A DNA stretch of 64,000 bases, taken from NCBI GenBank assembly GCA_965220505.1, contig CBDCQE010000001.1, positions 62,001 through 126,000 on the forward strand. The letters run 5' to 3'. This document shows positions 40,830 through 48,642 of the stretch, one piece after another; within the stretch, counting starts at the first letter, position 1; the number at the start of each line of letters is the position of its first letter. Position numbers and translations under genes: made by a program. Origin of the DNA: Bin87 sp965220505 (lineage in GTDB: Bacteria; Chloroflexota; Dehalococcoidia; Lucifugimonadales; UBA3495). The notes beneath the pieces were generated by a model. That model did not search any database, was not told the DNA's origin, and saw nothing but the letters and a program-made list of their open reading frames with translations.

Positions 40830-42464
40830 CTAAAACACGCCAGGGTCCACGTACTCGCCCCATTGGTCGCGGAGGGCGCCCATGATTTCGCCCTCGGTTA
40901 CGCCGGCGGCGACGGCGGTGAGGATCGGGGGCATGAGGTTGCCGTCGGCGCGGGCGGTTTGTACGATGTCGCGCAGGGATGACGCGGCGTCGGCCTCGCT
41001 GCGGCCCTGACGAACCGTGGTGAGGCGTTCGATCTGCCGTTCCTCCTCAGCGTAGTCGAACTCGAAGAGTTCCAGGGAACCGGCATTGGTGGCGTCGTTG
41101 CTGTATTCGTCGTTGACGCCGACGATGGTGTAGTCGCCCGACTCGACGCGCTGTTGGTATCGATACGACGCTTGGGCGATCTCGCTCTCGATGTAGCCGT
41201 TGCCGATGGCTTCCAGCATTCCGTCCAGCATGCTGCCGTTGCCCATGGCGTCGATGCGCTGGATGTAGGCCATGGCCGCCTCTTCCAGTTGGTTGGTCAG
41301 CGTCTCCAGATAGGCGGAGCCGCCCAGGGGGTCGGGGGTGGCGGCGACGCCCGACTCGTGGGCGAGGATCATCTGGGTGGCCAGGGAGATGCGCATGGCC
41401 TCCTCGGAGGGGATGTCGTAGGCTTCGTCGTAGCCGCTGACGTGAAGGGACTGGGTGCCGCCCAGCACTGCGGCCAGGGCCTGGAGACCGCCGCGGAGGA
41501 TGTTGTTCAGCGGGTCCTGGCGCACCAGCGTGGACCCCAGCGTCTGAGCGTGGAACCGCATGCGCATGGACTCGGGGCGGGTTGCGCCGTAGCGGTCGCG
41601 CATGAGCCGCGCCCACATTCGTCGTGCCGCGCGGAACTTGGCGATCTCCTCGAAGAAGTCGTTATGGACGCCGAAGAAGTGGGACAGGCGGGACGCGAAC
41701 TGGTCCACTGCCAATCCCCGCCGCTGGGCCGATTCGACGTAGGCCATACCCTGGGCGATAGTGAACGCCAGTTCCTGCACGGCATCGGAACCGGCCTCGC
41801 GGGTGTGGTAGCCGCTGATGGAGACGGTGTACCAGTTGGGCACATGTTTCGTGCAGAACTCGACCACGTCGGTGGTGAGGCGCAGGGCGGGAGCGGGCGG
41901 CAGGGCGAAGGTCTTCTGGCCGTGGAACTCCTTCAGGGAGTCGTTCTGCACGGTGCCGCGCAGCGCTGACCACGGCGTCCCGCGGCGCTCCGCGTTGTGC
42001 AGGAACATCGCCAGCAGCACGATGGCCGGGTGGTTGATGGTGAGCGAGACGCTGGCCTGCTCCAGCGGGATGCCGTCGAAAAGCTCACCCATGTCGGCGG
42101 CGGTGTCGATGGCGACACCGAGGCGGCCGACCTCGCCCTCAGCAAGTTCGTGGTCGGAGTCGTACCCGGTGAGGGTGGGGTGATCGAAGTCGGTGCTGAG
42201 GCCGGTCTGGCCGTGGGCCAGCAGGAAGCGGTAGCGCTCGTTGGTGGCGCGGGCGGTGCCGAAGCCGGCAATCTGCCGCCGCGTCCATAACCGGCCACGG
42301 TACATGGTCGGGTAGGCGCCGCGGGTGAAGGGGAACTCGCCCGGATTGCCCAGGTCTGCGGTGGGGTCGAATCCGGTGGCAGCGAGTTGCTCCGGGGAGT
42401 AAAGCGGGTCGATGGGGAGGCCGGAGAGGGTGCGGGGGTTGTCGTGGTTGCTGTTGGAACTCAT
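40830..42464 (-). CDS. hcmA: Acyl-CoA mutase large subunit with 2-hydroxyisobutyryl-CoA mutase signature
   Basis: 544 residues. Clear MCM-superfamily TIM barrel: RGAYPTMYRGRLWTRRQIAG, GLSTDFDHPT, TVQNDSLKEF, VSISGYHTREAG, then LRGGLQALAAVLGGTQSLHV. Three substrate-site positions discriminate the family: Ile65 (RRQIAG; Tyr89 in MCM, Phe in isobutyryl-CoA mutase), Asp92 (LSTDFD; Ala116 in MCM) and Gln183 (FHGQK; Arg207 in MCM). Ile/Asp/Gln with spacing 27 and 118 equals the recalled I90/D117/Q208 of HcmA. No B12 domain is attached; it is encoded at 39916. No MeaB/MeaH GTPase is seen. Confidence 0.85.
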   Translation of the reverse strand: MSSNSNHDNPRTLSGLPIDPLYSPEQLAATGFDPTADLGNPGEFPFTRGAYPTMYRGRLWTRRQIAGFGTARATNERYRFLLAHGQTGLSTDFDHPTLTGYDSDHELAEGEVGRLGVAIDTAADMGELFDGIPLEQASVSLTINHPAIVLLAMFLHNAERRGTPWSALRGTVQNDSLKEFHGQKTFALPPAPALRLTTDVVEFCTKHVPNWYTVSISGYHTREAGSDAVQELAFTIAQGMAYVESAQRRGLAVDQFASRLSHFFGVHNDFFEEIAKFRAARRMWARLMRDRYGATRPESMRMRFHAQTLGSTLVRQDPLNNILRGGLQALAAVLGGTQSLHVSGYDEAYDIPSEEAMRISLATQMILAHESGVAATPDPLGGSAYLETLTNQLEEAAMAYIQRIDAMGNGSMLDGMLEAIGNGYIESEIAQASYRYQQRVESGDYTIVGVNDEYSNDATNAGSLELFEFDYAEEERQIERLTTVRQGRSEADAASSLRDIVQTARADGNLMPPILTAVAAGVTEGEIMGALRDQWGEYVDPGVF

Positions 42465-42538
42465 GGATCACACGTTTCCCGTTGCGGTTTTGACTTGGCC
42501 GGTGGACAGATTGCGGGCCCGTGCGGTGACACCGGCTG

Positions 42539-42847
42539 TCATGGAAATCGGGGCGCTTCGCGTTCGATGATAGCGATGTTGTCGGGCAGATTCGCCAGCC
42601 ATCTGCGGATGGTGGTCTCGTCCTCTGCCTCCAAACCTCTTCGCTCGACATAACCGACCAAAGCCCTCTCCAGGTCCGTTTTCGAAACCGGAGTTACAGT
42701 GTGCGGGGGAAGCATATCGCGGCAAAGTCTGTTGACCTCCCGGCTGTGGGTAAAGCCGAACACTGCGTCTTGGCTTTCGTGTTCAGGCCAAAAGTAGTCG
42801 TAATTGATGATGTCCACCAAAACGTGATCTATATCTCGCTGTGTCAT
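42539..42847 (-). CDS. Small protein coupled to PLD-type nuclease
   Basis: 102 residues from ATG at 42847, which overlaps the nuclease stop as ATGA. Acidic start (MTQRDIDHVLVDIINYDYF), Tyr/Trp/Phe-rich first third, then a helical Arg/Glu-rich half ending in IEREAPRFP. No family recognised. The overlap implies that it works with, or is regulated together with, the nuclease. Confidence 0.6.
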   Translation of the reverse strand: MTQRDIDHVLVDIINYDYFWPEHESQDAVFGFTHSREVNRLCRDMLPPHTVTPVSKTDLERALVGYVERRGLEAEDETTIRRWLANLPDNIAIIEREAPRFP

Positions 42848-43749
42848 GCTCGCTTCTCCTGTTCTACCAATCGCCACTTGCGGTTTTCGAGGACTATAAG
42901 CCCCTGTCGCTTCAGTTGTTGCTGCGCGTTGCGTACGTCGTGCTTCCATCTCTTGCCGAACGCACGGTCCTTGATCACTCGGTCCACTTCGTCGTCACAC
43001 AATTCCGGCTTAAGGTTGCGCACCAGCGGACTTATTTGACTGGTCGAGAGCGGCCCGTGGGTCCGCAACACATAGCGAACTGCATCAGCAAATTGACCGG
43101 TGATGGGGCCGTTGGGGTCGGATACGAACCCGGGCTCTGCTACCCGCAAGCTGATCAATTTCTCGTTGATCTCATTCAAGGCATCGTCGTATTGGAAGAC
43201 TGCGATAGGTCGGTCTTCGCGGTCGGCGCGCGCCTTTAGACTTTTTGCTGTTTGCGCCAATGCGTCAAATTCGGCCAATTGATCACTGGGAACCGCGACC
43301 CCCATGGCACCGTATTCGGTCAGGTCGCGCGCTATTTCCTCAACAGCGAGCGCATTGGTAATCTTCACGCCCAGTTCGAAATTTCTTGTCAACCCGCCGT
43401 CGGTCAAGTTCGCCGAAGTCACAATCGCCGTATGCCCATCGGCGACGTAAGCCTTGGCGTGGAGGTGCAGGAGGTGGCGGATTGAGGTTCCAGGAACCTG
43501 CTCGCAAAACCACAGCAATGCTCCGCAGTCAACCAGTCCCTCTCCGAGACTGCGGCTGGCCAGGCTGGTCAACAGGTCAATTTTCACGGACCGGCGCGAA
43601 CGCAGTTTGCGTGCCAACCGTTCCAATGGTCGCCTGCGGATAAACGGCGCGGCGATGATTGCTGACTCCTGAATCGAGCCGGCAAACTGGTCAAACGTGG
43701 AGGCCCACGGGGATTTGATGCTCCGCATACGACGTCCCTCGGCCATCAT
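42844..43749 (-). CDS. PLD-superfamily nuclease-like protein with C-terminal winged helix
   Basis: 301 residues. One HKD motif: His97-x-Lys99-x4-Asp104 in HLHAKAYVADG, with the downstream SANLTDGG (Ser112, Asn114) and Glu125. A single HKD motif implies a dimeric active site, as in Nuc and BfiI-type nucleases. Residues about 215-301 look like a winged helix (GPLSTSQISPLVRNLKPEL, DRVIKDRAF, LIVLENRKWRLVEQ), probably for DNA binding. It is followed by the coupled 102-residue gene. A defence or restriction role is possible but unproven. Confidence 0.8.
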   Translation of the reverse strand: MMAEGRRMRSIKSPWASTFDQFAGSIQESAIIAAPFIRRRPLERLARKLRSRRSVKIDLLTSLASRSLGEGLVDCGALLWFCEQVPGTSIRHLLHLHAKAYVADGHTAIVTSANLTDGGLTRNFELGVKITNALAVEEIARDLTEYGAMGVAVPSDQLAEFDALAQTAKSLKARADREDRPIAVFQYDDALNEINEKLISLRVAEPGFVSDPNGPITGQFADAVRYVLRTHGPLSTSQISPLVRNLKPELCDDEVDRVIKDRAFGKRWKHDVRNAQQQLKRQGLIVLENRKWRLVEQEKRA

Positions 43750-43853
43750 GGCACGGGCATTATTGAGCTAACGTAATCTGCTGCGCAAGCTGCCGGTGTC
43801 ACTTTCTGGGACTATGCGGTAGCTCGAAAGCGATTTACGCCGACAAATATAGA

Positions 43854-43890
43854 AACGGCTGCCATCCTTGAAGATGGGGTGGCAGCCGTT
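43854..43890 (-). terminator. Terminator of higBA
   Basis: AACGGCTGCCA / TGGCAGCCGTT, perfect 11-bp stem, followed on the minus strand by TCTATATTTGTC. It lies 20 bases after the higA stop. Confidence 0.75.
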
Positions 43891-43909
43891 CGGTGGTATG
43901 CGGGGCTTA

Positions 43910-44299
43910 TCAATCTGATGCGGCGGTAACTCTCGACGACCGGGGAGGTGCCATCAGGTACTCAATCGGCAAACCTGAGTGTTCCTGTAGAACCCGCGCG
44001 ACTTCCGCGGTGATCGCCGTTCGGCCGGCCAGCATCGCATCCAGGCTATCGCTCCCGCCGGCCAGTGGGATCAGCTGCTCCCGCGACACAATTTGCTGGT
44101 CCAGCAGGAACTCAAGGAGTGAATCAGGGTCAGGGTCTTCCATCGGGTAGTGCTCCGCTTCATAGATCTCTACCAGCGTGGACAGGCGGTCAAGTTCCTC
44201 GTCTTCCGGGCTGTAAGGCTCAGCTCCCAGCAGCTCGGAAATTCGCGCCAACGCCATATCATAGTCAGCCTCGGTGAGCACCTGCGTAATTTCGGGCAT
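43910..44299 (-). CDS. higA: HigA-type antitoxin / HTH regulator
   Basis: 129 residues. The N-terminal helices (TEADYDMALARISELLG) and the central TLVEIYEAEHYPM are typical of HigA antitoxins. A degenerate HTH lies at about residues 75-115 (LIPLAGGSDSLDAMLAGR). It follows the toxin gene by two bases, the reversed order characteristic of higBA. Confidence 0.85.
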   Translation of the reverse strand: MPEITQVLTEADYDMALARISELLGAEPYSPEDEELDRLSTLVEIYEAEHYPMEDPDPDSLLEFLLDQQIVSREQLIPLAGGSDSLDAMLAGRTAITAEVARVLQEHSGLPIEYLMAPPRSSRVTAASD

Positions 44300-44301
44300 A
44301 G

Positions 44302-44595
44302 TTACACCTCTTCAGCATCGATAGTGTCGTACTCAGCATGGTTACCGACGAAACGGATATACACTCTACGTCGATGGTACGGAATGTGAACCACCAACCT
44401 ATAGGTATTGCCTTTGATGTTGAACACCACGCGGTCGCCGCGGAGGATGCTCGCGCTGGCGAACATTGATTTCACCTGGTCAGGGGAATTCCAATCTGCA
44501 CGTTCGACCACTTTGTACCAGTCAAGCAACGGCTTCCTGGCGTCAGGGTGCCGTTCCCAAAACTCGCGCAACGTTCTCTTGGTGATAATCCGCAT
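44302..44595 (-). CDS. higB: HigB-type toxin (RelE/ParE superfamily mRNA interferase)
   Basis: 97 residues from ATG at 44595. Motifs MRIITKRTLREFWERHPDAR, the helix KPLLDWYKVVERADW, DRVVFNIKGNTYRLVVHI and RVYIRFVGNHAEYD match the HigB family that has its toxin gene before the antitoxin. Cleavage of mRNA on ribosomes is the known family activity. All landmark segments are present, so it may be active. Confidence 0.9.
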   Translation of the reverse strand: MRIITKRTLREFWERHPDARKPLLDWYKVVERADWNSPDQVKSMFASASILRGDRVVFNIKGNTYRLVVHIPYHRRRVYIRFVGNHAEYDTIDAEEV

Positions 44596-44726
44596 GGTAG
44601 TCTCGGGTCCAGAAGCCATTATAACGATTGCCGCTGATCGCAACCTGTGAGCCTGATGCCGCACATGCTCGATGGTAGAATGAAACGGTAATTCACCGCT
44701 TACGTCCGTTTGCTGGAGTGAAGGCA

Positions 44727-45650
44727 ATGAATCACGTCAAGACGTTCTTCCTCCTGATGGTTCTCACTGGGCTTCTGCTGCTCATCGGCGCTGCCGTGGG
44801 CGGGCAGGCTGGCCTGATTATCGCCCTGGTCTTCGCGCTGGCGATGAATTTTGGCGCCTATTGGTTCAGCGACAAGATCGCGCTCAGCATGGCGCACGCC
44901 CGGCCGATAACCGCTGATGAGGACCCCCAGCTGTACCAACTGGTGGCCGAGCAGGCGCGGCTGGCGAACATGCCGATGCCCAAGGTGTACGAGATCGACG
45001 ACCCTTCGCCCAACGCCTTCGCCACCGGCCGCAATCCGCAGAACGCCGCCGTCGCCGTGACCACCGGCATCCGCCAGATCCTCACGCGGGAGGAACTGGG
45101 CGGCGTCATGGCCCACGAGATGGCGCACGTGGGCAACCGGGACACGCTGATAATGACCATCGTCGCCACCATCGCCGGCGCGATTACGATGCTGGCGTTC
45201 ATGGCCCAGTTCGCTGCGATCTTCGGCAGCTTCGGCGGACACAGCGACGATGACGAGGGCGGCGGAGGCAACATAATCACGTTGCTGATCATCGCCATCA
45301 TCATGCCCATTGCCGCGACCATCATCCGGATGGCCATCTCCCGGGCCCGCGAGTTTCAGGCCGACCAGACGGGCGCCCACACTTGCGGCAACCCCGAGGC
45401 GTTGGCCCGGGCCCTGGAAAAGCTCGAAATGGGCAGCGAAATCCGGCCGATGAAGGTCAACGAGGCCGCCTCGCATCTGTTCATCGTGAACCCGCTGAGC
45501 GGTCGCTCCATGGCGCGGCTTTTTTCGACGCATCCGCCCATCGAGGAGCGGGTCCGGCGGCTGCGGGAGATGAACGTGCGGCCCAACTTCGGTTCGATTG
45601 ATCGTCCCGACTACGACCTGCCGGACGGGAGCGACCGGCCTAATTTCTGA
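44727..45650 (+). CDS. htpX: HtpX-like membrane zinc metalloprotease (M48)
   Basis: 307 residues from ATG at 44727. Two N-terminal membrane segments (about 6-27 and 30-45), then HEMAH as zinc motif in GGVMAHEMAHVGNRD, two further membrane segments and the third ligand Glu in AREFQADQ. The C-terminal FSTHPPIEERVRRLREM is diagnostic for HtpX. It is the membrane-protein quality-control protease. A TAGAAT lies about 50 bases upstream as a possible -10 box. Confidence 0.94.
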   Translation: MNHVKTFFLLMVLTGLLLLIGAAVGGQAGLIIALVFALAMNFGAYWFSDKIALSMAHARPITADEDPQLYQLVAEQARLANMPMPKVYEIDDPSPNAFATGRNPQNAAVAVTTGIRQILTREELGGVMAHEMAHVGNRDTLIMTIVATIAGAITMLAFMAQFAAIFGSFGGHSDDDEGGGGNIITLLIIAIIMPIAATIIRMAISRAREFQADQTGAHTCGNPEALARALEKLEMGSEIRPMKVNEAASHLFIVNPLSGRSMARLFSTHPPIEERVRRLREMNVRPNFGSIDRPDYDLPDGSDRPNF

Positions 45651-45817
45651 AGTCAGGCGGTGCTGTGATACGTCGCCTCCAACTTAGGGTCCATCCCGAC
45701 TGAAACGGGACTGCCGGCGTGGTGATACGCGCCGGTTGTGCTATCATTCGGCCGGCGGCGCATTGCCGCTTGTCTGGCATCCCGCGTTACGCATTTTGCG
45801 CAGTTGAGGAGGTAATC

Positions 45818-46804
45818 ATGGCCGGAAATTACACCATCAGCGTCGGCACCGTGGGCGGCGGTCTATCCGTAAGCCCCAACGGCGGCGAGACCTGGAACCG
45901 CATCCGCGACCCCCTGCCCACCGAATGCAACGTCCGCGCGCTGGCCACGGACCCCAGCAATCGGACCCGGATCTACGCCGGCACCGACGGCGGGTTGTTC
46001 CGATCCGACGACAACGGCTTCACCTGGAGCTACCTCGAATCCCCCATGGACGACCTGCAGATTTGGTCCGTGGGCGTTGACCCGGACGACTCCGACACGG
46101 TGTTCGTGGGCACCCGGCCCAACGCTTTCCGGTCCCGGGACGGCGGGCAGACGTGGGAGTCCCTGGACCTGGGCGTCCGGATGCCCTGCCCCATCGGCAT
46201 CCCCCGCACCACCAACATCATCGTCGACCCCCGGGACACCCGGACGGTGTGGGCCGGCATCGAGGTTGACGGCGTGTATCGCAGCCTGGACGGCGGCGAT
46301 AACTGGACGCGCCTGCCCGACTTGGGTCCTGACCCGTTCCACGGGGACATTCACGGCATGGCCCTGAAGCCCGGTCCCGACTCGGCGATCTACTGCACCA
46401 CGCCCTTCGGCATCTCCACCAGCAATGACGAGGGTGAGAGCTGGGAGCTGCACGAGTTCCCACGGTTCCACGCTGAGGATATCCGCTCCTACTGCCGGGG
46501 CATGGTCATCAAGCCCGATAACCCCAGCGTCATGTTCGTCGGCAACGGCGACTCCATACCGGGGATCACCGGAACCATCCGTCGCACCCGCGACGCCGGC
46601 GCATCCTGGGACGCCCCGCAGATGTCCGCGACGCCGAACTCGGTGGTGTACTGGTTCGCCGCGAGCCCCCACGTCGACGACGTGATGGTGGCCGCCAGCA
46701 TCTACGGCTACGTGTACGTGAGCACCGACGGCGGCGACACGTGGGAGAAGCTGCAGAAGGAATTCGGCGAGATTCGTTCGCTGGCGCTGACTCCCAACGA
46801 GTAG
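45818..46804 (+). CDS. BNR/sialidase-type beta-propeller protein
   Basis: 328 residues from ATG at 45818, behind TGAGGAGGT. Asp-box repeats (S-x-D-x-G-x-T/S-W) occur repeatedly: SPNGGETWN, SDDNGFTWS, SRDGGQTWE, SLDGGDNWT, SNDEGESWE, TRDAGASWD, STDGGDTWE. Such propellers occur in sialidases, photosystem assembly factors and binding proteins; no sialidase catalytic residues are assigned. No signal peptide. Confidence 0.88.
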   Translation: MAGNYTISVGTVGGGLSVSPNGGETWNRIRDPLPTECNVRALATDPSNRTRIYAGTDGGLFRSDDNGFTWSYLESPMDDLQIWSVGVDPDDSDTVFVGTRPNAFRSRDGGQTWESLDLGVRMPCPIGIPRTTNIIVDPRDTRTVWAGIEVDGVYRSLDGGDNWTRLPDLGPDPFHGDIHGMALKPGPDSAIYCTTPFGISTSNDEGESWELHEFPRFHAEDIRSYCRGMVIKPDNPSVMFVGNGDSIPGITGTIRRTRDAGASWDAPQMSATPNSVVYWFAASPHVDDVMVAASIYGYVYVSTDGGDTWEKLQKEFGEIRSLALTPNE

Positions 46805-46831
46805 TCAAGAGCCAATTGTCGGCCAACGCGG

Positions 46832-46866
46832 CCCCTCCGCCCCGACCGGGGCGGAGGGGTCTTTGA
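46832..46866 (+). terminator. Terminator after BNR gene
   Basis: CCCCTCCGCCCC / GGGGCGGAGGGG, perfect 12-bp stem and 4-base loop, followed by TCTTTG. Confidence 0.8.
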
Positions 46867-46914
46867 TGCTACAATGCCGGCGCCAACGTATGCGGTGCAA
46901 CAGGCCGGTGACGT

Positions 46915-47466
46915 ATGACTACCCAGCAGAAATTGATGACGGCTGACGAATTGCTGTTGCTTTCCCAGAGTGGCGAAGGTAAGCGGCACGAACTCGTCCG
47001 AGGAGTGTTGATTGAAAGAGTGGCTACCGGAGACCCCCACGCCCTGGCGGTGAGCAGGATTGATTACGCGCTCACCCACTATGCGGAAATCAACGATTAC
47101 GGAGAAACTCGCGCCGGCGAACCGGGCTACCGCCTGGAGTTTGCCCCTGACACCGTGCGCGCCCCGGACGTGGCCTGGATTGCGCCGGGACGCATACCGG
47201 AAGGGACGCAAGGCTTCCCGAACCTGGCGCCCGATCTGGTGGTTGAGGTGGTGTCTCCGGGGCAGAACCTGGCAGAGAAAGCGGCGATGTGGCTGAGTTT
47301 CGGGAGTCGGGAAGTTTGGGTAGCAAACCCGGATCCCATCAGCATCACCCGCTATCGGCCCGGCCAGGAACCGGAGATTTTGGGCGAGGATGACGTTTTG
47401 GACGGCGGCGAGTTGCTGCCGGGGTTCAGCATTGAGGTTTGGCGGCTTTTCCGGCGGCGGCGGTAG
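46915..47466 (+). CDS. Uma2 family putative endonuclease, tandem copy 1
   Basis: 183 residues. Core: HELVRGVLIERV, RAPDVAWIAPGRIPEG, APDLVVEVVSPG, SREVWVANPDPISITRYRPG. The canonical PD...VEV pair is present, with Lys missing or replaced (SPGQNLAEKAAMWL). Encoded 11 bases before copy 2. The 3-prime 100 bases are nearly identical in DNA to those of copy 2. Confidence 0.87.
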   Translation: MTTQQKLMTADELLLLSQSGEGKRHELVRGVLIERVATGDPHALAVSRIDYALTHYAEINDYGETRAGEPGYRLEFAPDTVRAPDVAWIAPGRIPEGTQGFPNLAPDLVVEVVSPGQNLAEKAAMWLSFGSREVWVANPDPISITRYRPGQEPEILGEDDVLDGGELLPGFSIEVWRLFRRRR

Positions 47467-47477
47467 GGAGGCGCGAT

Positions 47478-48029
47478 ATGACGACCGCGCGAAAACTTAT
47501 GACAGCCGATGAGTTGATGTTGTTGCCCGACAACGGCTATCGGCAGGAGTTAGTGCGAGGGGAGCTGATTGAGATGCCGCCGCCGGGGAAAAGGCACGGG
47601 GATGTGACGATGGGGTTTGGGGCTGCTTTGTACAACTATTCGGCGGCCAACGACTACGGCGTTGTGGGCGACAATTACGGCTATCGACTGGAATCCAATC
47701 CCGACACCGTGCGCGCGCCCGATCTAGCTTGGTGCGCTCCGGGACATCCTGATGAAACTGCCGAGGGCTATCCCCAGCGTGCACCCGACCTGATTGTGGA
47801 GATCAAATCGCCCAGCGATACCCCGCGGATGGTTGCGGAGCGTGCGCAAATGTGGCTGGATTTTGGGAGCCGGGAAGTCTGGTACGGCGATCCGGAACAA
47901 ACCACCGTTACGCGCTACCGGCCCGGCCAGGAACCGGAGGTTTTGGGCGAGGATGACGTATTGGACGGCGGCGAGTTGCTGCCGGGGTTCAGCATTGCGG
48001 TTTGGCGGCTTTTCCGGCGGCGGCGGTAG
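47478..48029 (+). CDS. Uma2 family putative endonuclease, tandem copy 2
   Basis: 183 residues from ATG at 47478 with GGGAGG nine bases upstream. Core: QELVRGELIEMPPPG, RAPDLAWCAPG, APDLIVEIKSPSDT, SREVWYGDPEQTTVTRYRPG. Unlike copy 1 it has the full D...E-x-K arrangement (VEIKSPSD). It is closest to copy 3 in the middle (SPxDTPRMVAERAQMWLDFG) and to copy 1 at the 3-prime end, suggesting gene conversion between units. Confidence 0.88.
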   Translation: MTTARKLMTADELMLLPDNGYRQELVRGELIEMPPPGKRHGDVTMGFGAALYNYSAANDYGVVGDNYGYRLESNPDTVRAPDLAWCAPGHPDETAEGYPQRAPDLIVEIKSPSDTPRMVAERAQMWLDFGSREVWYGDPEQTTVTRYRPGQEPEVLGEDDVLDGGELLPGFSIAVWRLFRRRR

Positions 48030-48040
48030 GGAGGCACGAT

Positions 48041-48592
48041 TTGGCCACCACTAAATTAATCACTGCCGACCAGTTGCTGGCGATGCCCAGGGACGATTAT
48101 CAGTATGAACTGGTGCGCGGGGAGTTGACCGAAAAGATGCCGCCTCCGGGAGATCTGCACGGCGATGTGACCGGAAGATTTTCCTTCGAGTTGAGGGCGT
48201 ATTCCCGCGCCAACGGTTTTGGAGCGGTACGGGACAACGCCGGTTTCCGGCTGGAGTCGGACCCTGATACCGTGCGCGCGCCGGATGTGGCCTGGATTGC
48301 TCCGGGACGCACCGCCGATCCCATCCCAGGATATCCGCAGCTTACGCCTGACTTGGTGGTGGAAATCAAATCTCCCAACGACACGCCGAGAATGGTAGCG
48401 GAAAGGGCGCAGATGTGGCTGGATTTCGGCAGCCGGGAAGTCTGGTACGGCGACCCGGAGCGCACCACCGTCACCCGTTATCGCCCCGGCGAACCGCCGC
48501 GGATCATGAGCGAACATGATGCCCTGGACGGCGGCGACCTGCTGCCCGGTTTCTCCGTTCCGGTCTGGCAACTGGCCCGGGACCAACCGTAA
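48041..48592 (+). CDS. Uma2 family putative endonuclease, tandem copy 3
   Basis: 183 residues from a TTG at 48041, in the same place relative to GGGAGG as the ATG of copy 2. Core: YELVRGELTEKMPPPG, RAPDVAWIAPGR, TPDLVVEIKSPNDT, SREVWYGDPERTTVTRYRPG. Catalytic-type residues D, E and K are kept. The C-terminus (SVPVWQLARDQP) differs from the other two copies. Confidence 0.87.
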   Translation: MATTKLITADQLLAMPRDDYQYELVRGELTEKMPPPGDLHGDVTGRFSFELRAYSRANGFGAVRDNAGFRLESDPDTVRAPDVAWIAPGRTADPIPGYPQLTPDLVVEIKSPNDTPRMVAERAQMWLDFGSREVWYGDPERTTVTRYRPGEPPRIMSEHDALDGGDLLPGFSVPVWQLARDQP

Positions 48593-48642
48593 TCCCTGCC
48601 ATTGCCTGAAAGCCAATTTCACTTCCCGCCTGGAGAGCATTG

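Larger units (their letters stand above)
46915..48592 (+). repeat. Tandem triplication of a 563-bp Uma2 unit
   Basis: Three start codons at 46915, 47478 and 48041 are exactly 563 bp apart; all three proteins have 183 residues. The junctions between units 1-2 and 2-3 are almost identical, including the end of the gene, the spacer GGAGGCGCGAT or GGAGGCACGAT, and the next start. Unit 3 has a diverged end. This is a tandem duplication followed by divergence. Confidence 0.9.
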
